64,000 nucleotides of DNA from an uncultured Bacteroides sp. (GCF_905207245.1 NZ_CAJLKP010000016.1:1-64000), one strand, 5' to 3'; positions 38,618-48,538 are shown, counted from the stretch's first letter. Notes: generated by a model from the letters alone, not told the origin. Numbers and translations are program-made.

Positions 38618-39682
38618 TTACAACTTTATAACATTCCCTGTACGGCTACTCTCCCATGCCGCCTCGATCAGGCGGATAACGCCAAGCACTCCGCACGCAT
38701 CACTTTGCAGCACTTTGCCATTCCGGATATGCTGATAAATATTCTCATAGAAAGCAGCGTAGTGTCCGGGAAGGGTCGGATAAGGTTTCCGCACCACATT
38801 ACCATCTTTTTCCGTATGGAGTATTCCCCATTGGGATTCATCCTCTTCTCCCCAATGCGGGGTATCCGGCAACATACCTTTAGTCAGATCCGCCTCTTGA
38901 GGATCAAGACCGTACTTCACATAAGAGCCTTCCGTTCCATGAAGAACAAAGCGAGGCTCATTCTCACACATCAGATAGCTGGCTTTCAGGGTAATTTTCA
39001 CTTCCGGCATCCGGGCAGGTTTCATCAGATGGATGATAAAATAATCATCTACTTTACCGCCGGTACGCAAAGTTGCAATATCAGCAAATACAGCTTCGGG
39101 CATGCCAAACAGTTGAACAGCCTGGTCGATGACATGGGCACCCAGATTATAAGTCAGACCACCACCATTCTCGCCGGTTTCTTTCCAAGTGTTCGGCTTG
39201 ATAAAATTCCGGTAGCGGGGAAAGGTTGATTCAAATTCTACCAGACGGCCTAACAATCCCTGAGCCAATATTTCTTTCACAGTCAGGAAATCACAATCCC
39301 AACGACGATTTTGGTAAACGCTTAAGGCCAGTCCTTTTTCCGCAGCAAGGGCTACAAGTTCCTCCCCTTCCTCTACAGTAGTGGTGAAAGGTTTTTCTAC
39401 GATAACATGTTTTCCGGCTTCGAGAGCACGACGGGCATATTCGTAATGGGAACTGTCAGGGGTGTTGACTACCACTAACTCCAGTTCTTCCATCCCTATC
39501 AATTCATCAAAGCTACGCACAATACGAGATTGCGGATACTTCGCCCGTGACAATTCTTTACTACGTTCAGTGACAGCAGTCAACTCAAAATGAGAATTTG
39601 TGGAAATAAAAGGAGCATGAAACACTTGTCCCGACATTCCAAAAGCAGCCAATCCGGTTCTTATCTTATCCATATCTTTCAT
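38618..39682 (-). CDS. Gfo/Idh/MocA family oxidoreductase, cytosolic
   Basis: A 354-aa NAD(P)-dependent sugar-type dehydrogenase. No signal peptide. The Rossmann start is IRTGLAAFGMSGQVFHAPFI, followed by the family motif GKHVIVEKPFTTTVEEGEEL and a C-terminal dimerisation domain with GGGLTYNLGAHVIDQAVQLF (the D of IDQA near the active site). ATGs at 39727, 39682 and 39673 are possible; 39682 is chosen. The substrate is unknown. It lies 8 bp before thiD, so it is cotranscribed but probably unrelated in function. Confidence 0.85.
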   Translation of the reverse strand: MKDMDKIRTGLAAFGMSGQVFHAPFISTNSHFELTAVTERSKELSRAKYPQSRIVRSFDELIGMEELELVVVNTPDSSHYEYARRALEAGKHVIVEKPFTTTVEEGEELVALAAEKGLALSVYQNRRWDCDFLTVKEILAQGLLGRLVEFESTFPRYRNFIKPNTWKETGENGGGLTYNLGAHVIDQAVQLFGMPEAVFADIATLRTGGKVDDYFIIHLMKPARMPEVKITLKASYLMCENEPRFVLHGTEGSYVKYGLDPQEADLTKGMLPDTPHWGEEDESQWGILHTEKDGNVVRKPYPTLPGHYAAFYENIYQHIRNGKVLQSDACGVLGVIRLIEAAWESSRTGNVIKL

Positions 39683-39742
39683 TTTTTCTTTCGACAAAAC
39701 TAATGAATTTATCATTATTTGCTTCATTAAGCGACGATAATA

Positions 39743-40747
39743 TCAGGGACGTTTACGCCAGTCATCCTTCACATAGCTGTCGGGATAGACTGTTTTATCT
39801 TTCAACTCACCACCTTTCAGACGTATCCAGGAAGTAAAGGTACGTTCTCCTTCCTTCAACACAATTACACGTGCACCGTTAGATAGATGGTTATATTCCG
39901 TATTGCCACCTGTGAAACGTCCATAAGCCAGTACGATGCCTTTCCACATAACTGAATAATCATTATCATGGTCGTGTCCGACAAAAGTTCCCATTACATC
40001 ACCTGCTTCCTTCATAGCTGCAAACATACCGGTATTAATGGCAGCCGAACAGGCTTTTTCCATACGCGTACCATAAAGGATGGCGCTCTCATCAGAAGCA
40101 GCCTCGTTGTATTCGGGCAGAGGAATATGGAAGAATGCCAAAGCAGGCAATGGCTTTCCGTTATTCTTAGCAGTAAAAGCTGCACTTTGTTGACGATACC
40201 AGTTCACCTGATCGAATGTAAGCCAGTCATACCCTTTCACATCCGGCAATTTGGAGTACGAGTGAGAGTCAAGGCAATAGAGTACTGAAGCATCTTTCTT
40301 ACCATCCGAAGATTTCACGGTGAGAACGTAGTCGGGAGACTCAACACTCCCGCGGTCAGGCTGGATGTTGTAAGGCATGGAACGGATAATATCGTATAAT
40401 TCGGCACGCGTTTTACCTTGTTCGTTATCATGGTTACCGAAAGTCACGACAAAAGGTATCTTACGGGAGGAAGCACAATCAAGCACGGCCCGCATAGCTG
40501 TATCAGCAGGTGGGGCATAAACTATGTCTCCGGTAAAAACAATCAAATCGGGACGTTCGGCATCCAGAACTTCATTGATACGCTTCAAGGCAATAGCTGA
40601 AGCAGGATTGTGATACTGAAAATGGATGTCGGTAAACTGGACGATTTTAAACTCTCCGTTCTTGTTAAACTTTAAGGGGGCAACCTGTGCCTGGCAGAAC
40701 AGAACTGTCAGAAAAGCCAGACAAAGGGTTAAAGAAATTCTCTTCAT
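39743..40747 (-). CDS. secreted metallophosphoesterase
   Basis: A 334-aa calcineurin-like phosphoesterase with a signal peptide (MKRISLTLCLAFLTVLFCQAQ). The metal ligands are in IVQFTDIHFQYH, LIVFTGDIVYAP, FVVTFGNHDNEQG, LAFFHIPLPEYN and TFVGHDHDNDYS, the full set for the family. It probably removes phosphate from a periplasmic phosphomonoester or phosphodiester. It follows ispF by 47 bp and is upstream of the oxidoreductase. Confidence 0.9.
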   Translation of the reverse strand: MKRISLTLCLAFLTVLFCQAQVAPLKFNKNGEFKIVQFTDIHFQYHNPASAIALKRINEVLDAERPDLIVFTGDIVYAPPADTAMRAVLDCASSRKIPFVVTFGNHDNEQGKTRAELYDIIRSMPYNIQPDRGSVESPDYVLTVKSSDGKKDASVLYCLDSHSYSKLPDVKGYDWLTFDQVNWYRQQSAAFTAKNNGKPLPALAFFHIPLPEYNEAASDESAILYGTRMEKACSAAINTGMFAAMKEAGDVMGTFVGHDHDNDYSVMWKGIVLAYGRFTGGNTEYNHLSNGARVIVLKEGERTFTSWIRLKGGELKDKTVYPDSYVKDDWRKRP

Positions 40748-40794
40748 GTTGTCAGTAATTAGTTTTTAGGTAGTTTATCAGGTTGAAATCAGTA

Positions 40795-41274
40795 TTATTC
40801 TTTGGTTATCAAAACTGTTGCATAAGCAGAAATACCTTCTTCGCGACCGGTAAAACCAAGTTTTTCTGTAGTGGTGGCTTTGATAGAAATGTCGTCTTCA
40901 TCTATTCCCATTACTTTGGCAAGCGTTTGCTGCATGGCGGGAATATGGGATTTCAGTTTGGGGCGTTCCGCACAGATGGTTGCATCAATGTTGCCCACGG
41001 AATAGCCTTTGGTTGCAATCAGTTCTACGGTTTTCTTCAGTAATATTTTGCTGTCTATATCCTTGAACTCTCCTGCGGTATCGGGAAAATGGTAACCGAT
41101 ATCACGCATATTGGCAGCCCCCAGTAAAGCGTCGCAAATGGTATGAATCAGCACGTCGGCATCCGAATGTCCGAGTAATCCTTTCTCATGTTCCAGGCGG
41201 ATACCGCCTAACCAAAGTTCACGTCCTGCCACCAGCTGGTGTACATCGAAGCCAAAGCCTACACGTATTTTCAT
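40795..41274 (-). CDS. ispF: 2-C-methyl-D-erythritol 2,4-cyclodiphosphate synthase
   Basis: A 159-aa MEP-pathway enzyme. It has the metal-binding GFDVHQL, the catalytic HSDADVLIHTICDALLGAAN, DIGYHFPDT, and TTTEKLGFTGREEGISAYA at the C terminus. It works in isoprenoid precursor synthesis. A box reading TATTTTCG on the minus strand (41308-41315) is one base off consensus and may be its promoter. It is the first gene of a mixed transcript (ispF, phosphoesterase, oxidoreductase, thiD, ThiE/TenI). Confidence 0.96.
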   Translation of the reverse strand: MKIRVGFGFDVHQLVAGRELWLGGIRLEHEKGLLGHSDADVLIHTICDALLGAANMRDIGYHFPDTAGEFKDIDSKILLKKTVELIATKGYSVGNIDATICAERPKLKSHIPAMQQTLAKVMGIDEDDISIKATTTEKLGFTGREEGISAYATVLITKE

Positions 41275-41308
41275 ATCGTTCTTCTTTAATTTTGTTGGAT
41301 GAATGCAC

Positions 41309-41456
41309 GAAAATACGGAAAAAAAGCAAGTGGGGAATAAAGACAGAACGCAAATTACACAAATTACGCAAATTTTCGTCTTATATAAGGCAACCGCCAG
41401 GAAGCCTGAAAAGAATTTGCGTAACCTGTGTAATTTGCGTTCTATTCCGTATTTTC
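41309..41456. repeat. inverted repeat G between phosphatase and ispF
   Basis: Inner arms of 30 bp (41345-41374 and 41414-41443, two mismatches) are built of 9-mers CGCAAATTA/CACAAATTA. Outer arms GAAAATACGGAA (41309-41320) and 41445-41456 are exact complements. The right end lies 6 bp before the last base of the phosphatase stop codon. The left outer arm overlaps the putative ispF promoter box. Confidence 0.8.
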
Positions 41457-41462
41457 TACGAT

Positions 41463-42764
41463 TTACGGTCTATCCGGCAACTGCGAAAGTAAGTCTTTGT
41501 AGAAAGCCCTGACATCTTTCCAGTGATAGAAAGGAGCGATATCAGTCTTCACCGGAATGCTCACTTCTTTTTCATTCAGCATAAACTTCACAATAATATC
41601 ATCCGCAGCGCCTTTCTTGCGGAAGAAAACAATCTGTACATTGGCCGCCATCGGGACCATCTTGAAGTTACACCATGCCTGATAAAATTTATCCGGGTCT
41701 GATTCTTCGTTGTAACAATTCTCCAGCCTCAGCAATCCCACCAGAGGAATGACGTTACCATCATGCCCGAAGCGGAAAGTAGCCGAGTTTTTACCGGAGG
41801 CTACCGCTTTGTCTGCCGAGTCAAGGATATTTTCGACGAGAGATTTTGCATTAGCCAGCATCAGCCCGTTGGTCATGGGTGAAGGACCGTCACAAACGTA
41901 GTTCTTGTAATTGTGTATCTGCCAGATGTCAAACAATTCCTGTTTCTCAAAGATATCATAGAAACACACATCCGGCTCTACGTTCTGCATATCCGAAGCC
42001 ACCCAGTACAGGCCGCGCATCAGTTCCTCGGGATTCACATTCTTGCGGATATACTCTTTACTATTAAACAAAGTATTCATCAGACGTTCCGGACGCACAT
42101 GTTCCTGCTCGAACTTACGGTATTCCTCATACCAGGGACCTTTGCGGGAAGTAAACTTCATGGCTTCCTGTGTATGGAAATTCAGATAATCCATATATTT
42201 ATTGCTCGACTCACGTTCAATCTGCATTTTCGGATTAAACTCTTTCAGGCGTTCGCAGAAAGCATCCATACTGAGCACGCAACGTATAACAACCGTGGAA
42301 CGCGCCGACATCTGCGGTTCGCCCTTAAAGACTTCGGGGAATGCCTGATACATACGCTCGGCAATGCCGCGTTGTTGTTTCACCCCTACCGGACTTAAAT
42401 CGCCTCCATGTCCTTTCGCGTCTTCCCAAACAATATCCAAACGCTTGCGGACATCTTCTCCCAAATCGGTTAACGCTCCCGCTTTATGAGCTTTCTCAAA
42501 AACTTCCATTACGCGAACGTAATCTTCATCCGCAATCAGCCAGCGGGAACCATGACGGCCATAATGACTGATATAAAACGGTTCATAACCTTTCGGAGCC
42601 TTAGTCTGAACTCCCGACGGACCGGGATAAGCATAATATACACCACCCGTTGTTGCAATATCATCGAAGATTTCTTCGCGCGTGGCTTGTGCATACGAGG
42701 TATGCACTGCCAGCGCACCTAAAAAAGTCAATGAGAGAAAAACTCTCTTCATTCCTGATTTCAT
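41463..42764 (-). CDS. histidine-type phosphatase (branch 2), exported
   Basis: A 433-aa secreted phosphatase with a signal peptide (core MKRVFLSLTFLGALAVHTSYAQ; ATG 42764 chosen over GTG 42770, ATG 42752 also possible). The catalytic motif is SHYGRHGSRWL (RHGxR) and the second His motif RFGHDGNVIPLVGLL. Branch 2 includes phytases and MINPP-type inositol polyphosphate phosphatases, known in Bacteroides. It follows susD by 27 bp, so it is the third gene of the susC-susD operon. Phytate or another organic phosphate is a plausible target. Confidence 0.85.
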   Translation of the reverse strand: MKSGMKRVFLSLTFLGALAVHTSYAQATREEIFDDIATTGGVYYAYPGPSGVQTKAPKGYEPFYISHYGRHGSRWLIADEDYVRVMEVFEKAHKAGALTDLGEDVRKRLDIVWEDAKGHGGDLSPVGVKQQRGIAERMYQAFPEVFKGEPQMSARSTVVIRCVLSMDAFCERLKEFNPKMQIERESSNKYMDYLNFHTQEAMKFTSRKGPWYEEYRKFEQEHVRPERLMNTLFNSKEYIRKNVNPEELMRGLYWVASDMQNVEPDVCFYDIFEKQELFDIWQIHNYKNYVCDGPSPMTNGLMLANAKSLVENILDSADKAVASGKNSATFRFGHDGNVIPLVGLLRLENCYNEESDPDKFYQAWCNFKMVPMAANVQIVFFRKKGAADDIIVKFMLNEKEVSIPVKTDIAPFYHWKDVRAFYKDLLSQLPDRP

Positions 42765-42791
42765 GGGCACTTTGTTTTTTATAGTTTATAT

Positions 42792-44489
42792 TTATTTCTG
42801 ATAATCCGGATTCTGCGTCAGATACGGATTCGTTGTAAACTCATCCTGCGGAATAGGGTACAATTTATACTTATCGTCTACATCCTTACCCATATATGTA
42901 CCTGCCTCGCCATTGCTGCTGCCTTTCCAGTCCCAGTTATATCCCTTTGTGAATTTGCCGAAGCGGATCAGGTCTGTGCGACGAACCAACTCCATATTCA
43001 TTTCACGGGCTCTTTCATCTAAAATGAAGTCCAGATTCAACTGACTGTCAGTAATATGGCCGGATACCCCGTCACCATAATTGCCGGACATATAAGCACG
43101 GTCTCTGATTTCGTTGACATAGCCCAACGCCTCAGCGCGCGTACCTTCTGCGGCTCCACGAAGAATAGCCTCGGCAGCCATCAGGTAAGCATCTGCCGTA
43201 CGGAACATCGGGAGGTCTACAGACGAGTACTTAGTGCCGCCATCCACCAATTCTTTACGGTTCTTCGTTACATTTCTCCATTTGATGCAAGCATAACCAT
43301 TCTCAAATGTCTTTTGAAAAGCTTTACCTTCTACCCAGGTTTCCTTTGTATGGTCGATAGTAAAGAACTGTGCACGCTTATCCTTCTTATTATCTCCCCA
43401 AGGATCGTTTTCATAGAAAACCTGGTCAGCCTCATCAAATTTATCCACAAGTGCCACCTTTACACGGGCATTTCCCCAACCACGGCTACCTACTCCTGTC
43501 TTTACATATTTATCCATCGGGCCATTCATCAGCGCTTTAATCAGGAAGTTCGTTCCGGCACTGCTCTGTGCATAGTCAGCATCCTGTACCAACGGCCAGA
43601 TGATTTCGGAACAAGTATTGTTATCCGCCAGGAAGATGTGGCGATAGTCCGAAGCTAACGGATAATTACCTTCCGTAATCACCTTTTTGGCATATTTATA
43701 GGAATTGGTATATTCATTCTTGCCTACCCATGTTTCTGCATTCAGATATACACGTGCCAGGAGAAACCAAGCTGATACGCGGTCCACACGACCATATTCA
43801 TTCCGTTTCGGTTCTTTCAGTAAGGTTGTCAGCTCTTCCGTTTCGGAAACCACATAGTCGTAGATTTCCTGACGTGTCTTCTGATGAGGAATCGTACCTA
43901 CATCCATTGTTTCATCAATGAAGGGACCCGAACCGTACAAATCGCAAATCATACTGTAGCAATAAGCACGGATAAAGCGTGCCTCAGCACGGTAATAAGG
44001 CATTTCAGCCTGCAAAGCATCATATACGCCACGGGCTTTCAGCTTCCCTTCCGCACTTTCGCGCAGAAACTCATTGCAGTAGTTGATGGCCATATAAAGA
44101 CGATAGTATGAGTAACAAATAATCTTTGTCGAAGGGTCCCAGTTCATATACAGCAAAGACAAACTCCCGTGGCTACCACCGGAATGGAAAGCGATTTCAT
44201 CCGTACAAGCCTCTTGCAGATAGAACAGGGCACGCGTGTAGCCACTATATCCTTCATCAATGCCCGGCACATCACCGTTACCTCCATCACCGCCCTTTTG
44301 TCCGGTCTGGATGAGGCTGGCATAGCATTTTGCCAACACTCCGATGTAACCCTCAGGGGTAGAATAAACCTTTTCGCCCACCAACTCATTGTCGTCCAAA
44401 GGCAATGTATCCAAATCTCCCAGACAAGAAGAGAGTAGAAACAGGGATACCAGACATATACTTGCTAACTTGAAATATTTCGTTTTCAT
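42792..44489 (-). CDS. SusD/RagB family outer membrane lipoprotein
   Basis: A 565-aa surface lipoprotein (signal MKTKYFKLASICLVSLFLLSSC; an ATG at 44507 would add six residues). It has the SusD pattern of N-terminal TPR-like helices, a central variable domain and the C-terminal LDFILDERAREMNMELVRRTDLIRFGKF with YPIPQDEFTTNPYLTQNPDY, the usual end. It caps the SusC transporter and binds the ligand. It starts 21 bp after susC. Confidence 0.95.
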   Translation of the reverse strand: MKTKYFKLASICLVSLFLLSSCLGDLDTLPLDDNELVGEKVYSTPEGYIGVLAKCYASLIQTGQKGGDGGNGDVPGIDEGYSGYTRALFYLQEACTDEIAFHSGGSHGSLSLLYMNWDPSTKIICYSYYRLYMAINYCNEFLRESAEGKLKARGVYDALQAEMPYYRAEARFIRAYCYSMICDLYGSGPFIDETMDVGTIPHQKTRQEIYDYVVSETEELTTLLKEPKRNEYGRVDRVSAWFLLARVYLNAETWVGKNEYTNSYKYAKKVITEGNYPLASDYRHIFLADNNTCSEIIWPLVQDADYAQSSAGTNFLIKALMNGPMDKYVKTGVGSRGWGNARVKVALVDKFDEADQVFYENDPWGDNKKDKRAQFFTIDHTKETWVEGKAFQKTFENGYACIKWRNVTKNRKELVDGGTKYSSVDLPMFRTADAYLMAAEAILRGAAEGTRAEALGYVNEIRDRAYMSGNYGDGVSGHITDSQLNLDFILDERAREMNMELVRRTDLIRFGKFTKGYNWDWKGSSNGEAGTYMGKDVDDKYKLYPIPQDEFTTNPYLTQNPDYQK

Positions 44490-44510
44490 TGTTTTCTGTT
44501 TTATCATGAA

Positions 44511-47453
44511 TTAAAAATTAAGATTTACTCCCAGCATGAACATACGCGGACGCTGATAGATGTTCTTATCGATGCCACTGTAGATTTCCGGATCGAGGCC
44601 ACTGTAACCTGTCAACGTACATACGTTCTGTACTGTGAAAGAGAGGCGAAGGGAAGTCTTGTCGTTCCACAATCTGTCGAAGGTGTGTCCCAGCGTGATA
44701 TTGTCGATACGGAAGAAATCACCTTTTTCCAGGAAGTGGTCGGTATAGATGCGTTCCTGCGTGAATCCTGTTTCGAGTGTAGAACGCAGAATATTGCTGG
44801 AAACGCCTGTTCCACCATAAAGACCGTCCAGGGCATCGGAAGCTTTCACATAGTTGTAAACATAAGCACCGAAGCTTCCGTGACCATTGATACCCAAATC
44901 CCAATTTTTATAAGTCAGGCGAGTGGAAAGACCGCAATAGTAAGGAGCTTTGGAACTCTTGCCTGTCACATACTTGTTAGCATCTTCTTCGCTACTGGTG
45001 ATAGAACCGTCTTTGGCTATATATTTTCCGTCCAACGGTTTGCCGTTGTCGTCGTAAGCCTGTTGCAACAGGTAGAAAGTATTCGGGGTTTCACCTACCA
45101 TGTGAACCTGCAAATATTTACCCGTACCGCCGGCATTACCTGTCTTCACGTAGTTGTCCTCACGGTCGATGGTATTCAGTTTCGTTATTTCAGAAGCATT
45201 CCAAGTGAAGTTACCGCTAATAGACCACTCCCAATCCTTATTCTTTACGGGAATCACATTGATGCCTATTTCCAGACCTTTGCTTTTCATATTACCGATA
45301 TTGGTTTCAATCATGTTGGTAAAGTTGCTTCCGGCAGGAACAAAAATCTTATTCAGCAGGTCTTTGGTAGTACGCCAGTAGTAGTCAATCGTACCGGAGA
45401 TACGGTTATTCAGGAAACCGTAGTCGATACCTATGTTATAAGTTTCCGTAGTTTCCCACTTGATGTTGGCATCGTAGCCGTTAGGTCGGTAAGTAGTGTA
45501 CCATTGATTCCCGAAGTAATAGCGTGATTCGTCATAAGATGCCGTATAAGTCGGCAAATGCTGGTAGTAAGAACCGATGGATTGCTGGCCGGTCTGACCG
45601 TAGCTCAAACGAAGTTTCAGGTCGGACAGAGCTTTAAAGTCCGACAGGAAAGCCTCTTCATTCACACGCCATGCAGCAGCAACTGAGGGGAAATATCCCC
45701 AACGGTTATCGGGAGAGAAGCGTGAAGACGCATCGGCACGCAGGGTAGCAGTCAACATATAACGTTGTTTCCAGGAGTAATTTACACGGCCATAGAAAGA
45801 GAGCAAGTAAAGTTCCGCCTCAGCATGTTGAGGAGTAGCCAGTTCTTTGCCTTCGGTATCAGTGGTTACACTGTTGTTCTTATACCAGAAACGTTGCCAA
45901 CCGTAACCTGCCATGGCATTGATGTGATGGTCTTTCAGTTCCTTGTCATAGTTGGCATAGAAATCGAGCAAGGTGTTCCGCTTATCCTGATGATAGGTAT
46001 AACGCTTACCCGTACCGTCATTCTGATTACCCGTATACATGGAGGGGGCAAGGTCGGGAACATTGTCATGATTGTCATTCGTCTGAATATCGTAACCCAT
46101 ATTGAGGTTGAAACGCAAGTCTTCGAAACCATGTACTTTATAGTCCAGAGCGATGTTACCAATAGACCGCTTCGTCTTGTTCAGTTTGTCGGCCAGTTCA
46201 AGGTCGGCTACAGGATTTGAAGAAGCCAGTGTGATAGGTTTGCCGCCATTCATCCACGTATAATATCCCAGACCTACATTTCCTTCATAATCCTCATAAA
46301 CCGGACGGGTAGGATCAAAAGAGATAGCACTGCCGATGACACCCGTTGAAACCGGTTTATCGTTCTCTATACTCCCTTTTACGTTGATATCTACAGAAAG
46401 ATGCTTGTTGAAGAACTTCGGAGACAAACCTACACTGGCATTGATACGCTCGTAGTTATTATTCTTCAACGTACCGTTCTGGTTAGTATAGCCTACGGAT
46501 ACACGGTATGGCATGCCTTTCAAAGCCCCGGTCATGGAGAGGTTATGGTCCGTGCCGAGTGCCACGCGATAGATTTCTTTCTGCCAGTCTACATCGGCAT
46601 TGCCCAACCGGAAAGTTTCGGGCGCATTGCCATGTTCTGCAAAAGCTTTGCGGAATTCTTCGGTGGAAAGTACATCCATATACTGATATACATTGCTCAC
46701 CGTCATATTCCCGTTATAGTTGAAAGACGGACGTGTAGTGCCGTCGCCTGTACCTTTCTTAGTAGTGATGATGATGACACCATTAGAGGCGCGCGAACCG
46801 TAGATAGCTGTAGCCGAAGCATCTTTCAGCACCGTAAACGAGGCGATGTCATTCGGATTGATGGCACTGATAGAGGTATTGCTCACAGGCACACCGTCGA
46901 TAACAATCAACGGGTCGTTATCTGCCGACAAAGAGGCGCCCATACGTATGCGGATGGTACCTCCGCTACCCGGAGCACCGTTGCCCGGAACAATGTTCAC
47001 ACCGGCAACTTTACCTACCAGGGCATCTTCGGCAGTCAGTTGTTTACCCTTGTTCAGTTCGTCCGGCTTCACAGTCAGCAAGGAGCCGGTCACGTCGCCT
47101 TTCTTCACCTGACCATAACCGATGACTACGACTTCGTCCAGCATCTCGCTGTCTTCGAGCAAAGTAACCACAATGAGAGGTTTATTTGTTACGGCAATTT
47201 CCTGCCCTTTATAACCGATACTTGTGATGGAGAGTACATTTCCGGTAGCCGCCTTTAGCGTGAAGTTACCGTCTACATCAGAAATAGTACCTACGGATGT
47301 GCCTTTAATCAGAATGTTAGCCCCGATAACCGCTTCACCGGTAGCGTCTTTTACATGTCCTTTCACCACGATGTCTTGTGCTGAAAGCGACAGGGATAGT
47401 AGTAATCCCAACAAAGGGAGAAGTCCCTTGACAAGTCTAAAAATGTTTTTCAT
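44511..47453 (-). CDS. SusC/RagA family TonB-dependent transporter
   Basis: A 980-aa outer membrane receptor. Signal peptide (about 1-25), carboxypeptidase-like domain (IVVKGHVKDATGEAVIGANIL...GNFTL), the plug domain with LDEVVVIGYGQVKKGDVTGSL and the segment YGSRASNGVIIITTKKG, then the 22-strand barrel ending in LGVNLNF. With SusD and the histidine phosphatase it forms a three-gene operon led by TAACTTTG at 47557-47564. The ligand may be a phosphorylated organic compound. No sigma/anti-sigma pair or hybrid two-component regulator is adjacent. Confidence 0.95.
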   Translation of the reverse strand: MKNIFRLVKGLLPLLGLLLSLSLSAQDIVVKGHVKDATGEAVIGANILIKGTSVGTISDVDGNFTLKAATGNVLSITSIGYKGQEIAVTNKPLIVVTLLEDSEMLDEVVVIGYGQVKKGDVTGSLLTVKPDELNKGKQLTAEDALVGKVAGVNIVPGNGAPGSGGTIRIRMGASLSADNDPLIVIDGVPVSNTSISAINPNDIASFTVLKDASATAIYGSRASNGVIIITTKKGTGDGTTRPSFNYNGNMTVSNVYQYMDVLSTEEFRKAFAEHGNAPETFRLGNADVDWQKEIYRVALGTDHNLSMTGALKGMPYRVSVGYTNQNGTLKNNNYERINASVGLSPKFFNKHLSVDINVKGSIENDKPVSTGVIGSAISFDPTRPVYEDYEGNVGLGYYTWMNGGKPITLASSNPVADLELADKLNKTKRSIGNIALDYKVHGFEDLRFNLNMGYDIQTNDNHDNVPDLAPSMYTGNQNDGTGKRYTYHQDKRNTLLDFYANYDKELKDHHINAMAGYGWQRFWYKNNSVTTDTEGKELATPQHAEAELYLLSFYGRVNYSWKQRYMLTATLRADASSRFSPDNRWGYFPSVAAAWRVNEEAFLSDFKALSDLKLRLSYGQTGQQSIGSYYQHLPTYTASYDESRYYFGNQWYTTYRPNGYDANIKWETTETYNIGIDYGFLNNRISGTIDYYWRTTKDLLNKIFVPAGSNFTNMIETNIGNMKSKGLEIGINVIPVKNKDWEWSISGNFTWNASEITKLNTIDREDNYVKTGNAGGTGKYLQVHMVGETPNTFYLLQQAYDDNGKPLDGKYIAKDGSITSSEEDANKYVTGKSSKAPYYCGLSTRLTYKNWDLGINGHGSFGAYVYNYVKASDALDGLYGGTGVSSNILRSTLETGFTQERIYTDHFLEKGDFFRIDNITLGHTFDRLWNDKTSLRLSFTVQNVCTLTGYSGLDPEIYSGIDKNIYQRPRMFMLGVNLNF

Positions 47454-47817
47454 AAGGTTATTATTATAATTAATAAAAAAGATAATTCATTCTACATTTT
47501 ACCCAATAAAAACTAATACCTAAAAGAAGACCTATTGTTAACTTTATTTTCTACGGCAAAGTTAAAGCATTACTTTCAGGGTAAGTGATCTGAGTAGATG
47601 GGTAAAGTAGACGGAAGTAGAAACAAAAAAAGAGATAAGTAACTGATATACATAAGATATACTTTTTTTTCTTATAGACAAGAAAAGTAGATAAGAGGAG
47701 ACATTTGAGGAAAATAAAAAGAGGCTAAAAATAGCCTCCCCACTTCGATAATACACCATTCTGCAAGATTTCATCAATGCAATATAGTGTTTCTTGATAT
47801 TTCAGGTAGTTCGTATT
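47454..47817. other. susC upstream region
   Basis: This 364-bp gap contains the -7 box TAACTTTG (minus strand, 47557-47564), which gives a leader of roughly 100 nt before susC. The part from 47565 to 47817 is purine-biased with GAGTAGA/AAAGTAGA-like words and holds no convincing gene. A 71-codon minus-strand frame there (47562-47777) lacks any family signal. Confidence 0.5.
47557..47564 (-). promoter_or_regulatory. -7 box for the susC-susD-phosphatase operon
   Basis: The minus strand reads TAACTTTG, an exact TAnnTTTG. No -33 TTTG is present at the expected distance, suggesting dependence on an activator. Confidence 0.55.
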
Positions 47818-48210
47818 CTAAAGCAAATTAATAGCAGATAACTCCTTCGTCAACGCTTGAATACCTTTCTGTATTTTTTCCAATTGCTGCCTGCGAGTTT
47901 TGTGACCTCCAGCCGCATAGTGCCATAACTGACGTTCATTGATTCCCGTGATACGACTTAGCGCAGCTTTGGTAAAGATATTGCTATAATAGTTGATAAA
48001 GGTAGCAGCATCAATCTTGAACTTCAAATCAAACTCCCCGGATAACAATTCGCAAGGATCAGGATTATCCTCCAGATACAGTTCAATAGCCTCCTTCATA
48101 TTGTCCTCAATCTCCCGCATATCATTGCCCACAGTGATAACCGGGGCACCTTCGATATAAGCACTAAGATTCTTTCCTGCATGTTCGACAATAACTTCTA
48201 CTGTTTTCAT
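47818..48210 (-). CDS. hicB: HicB-type antitoxin
   Basis: A 130-aa protein. The N-terminal HicB domain (TVEVIVEHAGKNLSAYIEGAPVITVGNDMREIEDNMKEAIELYLED) neutralises HicA, and the C-terminal part (IFTKAALSRITGINERQLWHYAAGG) is a helix-turn-helix DNA-binding domain for autoregulation. It is preceded by an unusually good Shine-Dalgarno (AGGAGGTAAT), rare in Bacteroides genes, which may keep antitoxin in excess. It follows hicA by 37 bp. Confidence 0.88.
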   Translation of the reverse strand: MKTVEVIVEHAGKNLSAYIEGAPVITVGNDMREIEDNMKEAIELYLEDNPDPCELLSGEFDLKFKIDAATFINYYSNIFTKAALSRITGINERQLWHYAAGGHKTRRQQLEKIQKGIQALTKELSAINLL

Positions 48211-48247
48211 ATTACCTCCTGTTTTTAAATCATGAGAACAAGGGGGC

Positions 48248-48436
48248 TTATTTCAGCCCCGCTTGCCTCAAAATGCTGTAATAAGTGCCTTTCTCAACGC
48301 CTTTGCTATTATGATTCGGTACAATAACCACTTTGCCGTCTTTCTCAAACTTCATGTGACTACCCTTCTGACTCCTTAGAACAAAACCGTTCTCTTGCAA
48401 CATAGTTACAACGTCTTTCACTGATTTGTAACTCAT
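48248..48436 (-). CDS. hicA: HicA-type mRNA interferase toxin
   Basis: A 62-aa double-stranded-RNA-binding-fold toxin. The catalytic His is in RSQKGSHMKFEKDGK, followed by VVIVPNHNSKGVEKGTYYSILRQAGL, which is the classic HicA end. It cleaves mRNA when free of HicB. It is the first gene of a two-gene unit with a consensus promoter at 48461-48491. Confidence 0.93.
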   Translation of the reverse strand: MSYKSVKDVVTMLQENGFVLRSQKGSHMKFEKDGKVVIVPNHNSKGVEKGTYYSILRQAGLK

Positions 48437-48460
48437 AACGCTTTGGACTTAATTACCATA

Positions 48461-48491
48461 CAAATATAGTAATAATATGAATAGTGCCAAA
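48461..48491 (-). promoter_or_regulatory. full promoter for hicAB
   Basis: On the minus strand TTTG (48488-48491), a 19-nt spacer and TATATTTG (48461-48468) match the Bacteroides consensus. HicB may bind here through its HTH domain. Confidence 0.7.
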
Positions 48492-48538
48492 CAAATTATT
48501 CGTTATTTTACTATAATTCACCGAGTATTCACGATCTT

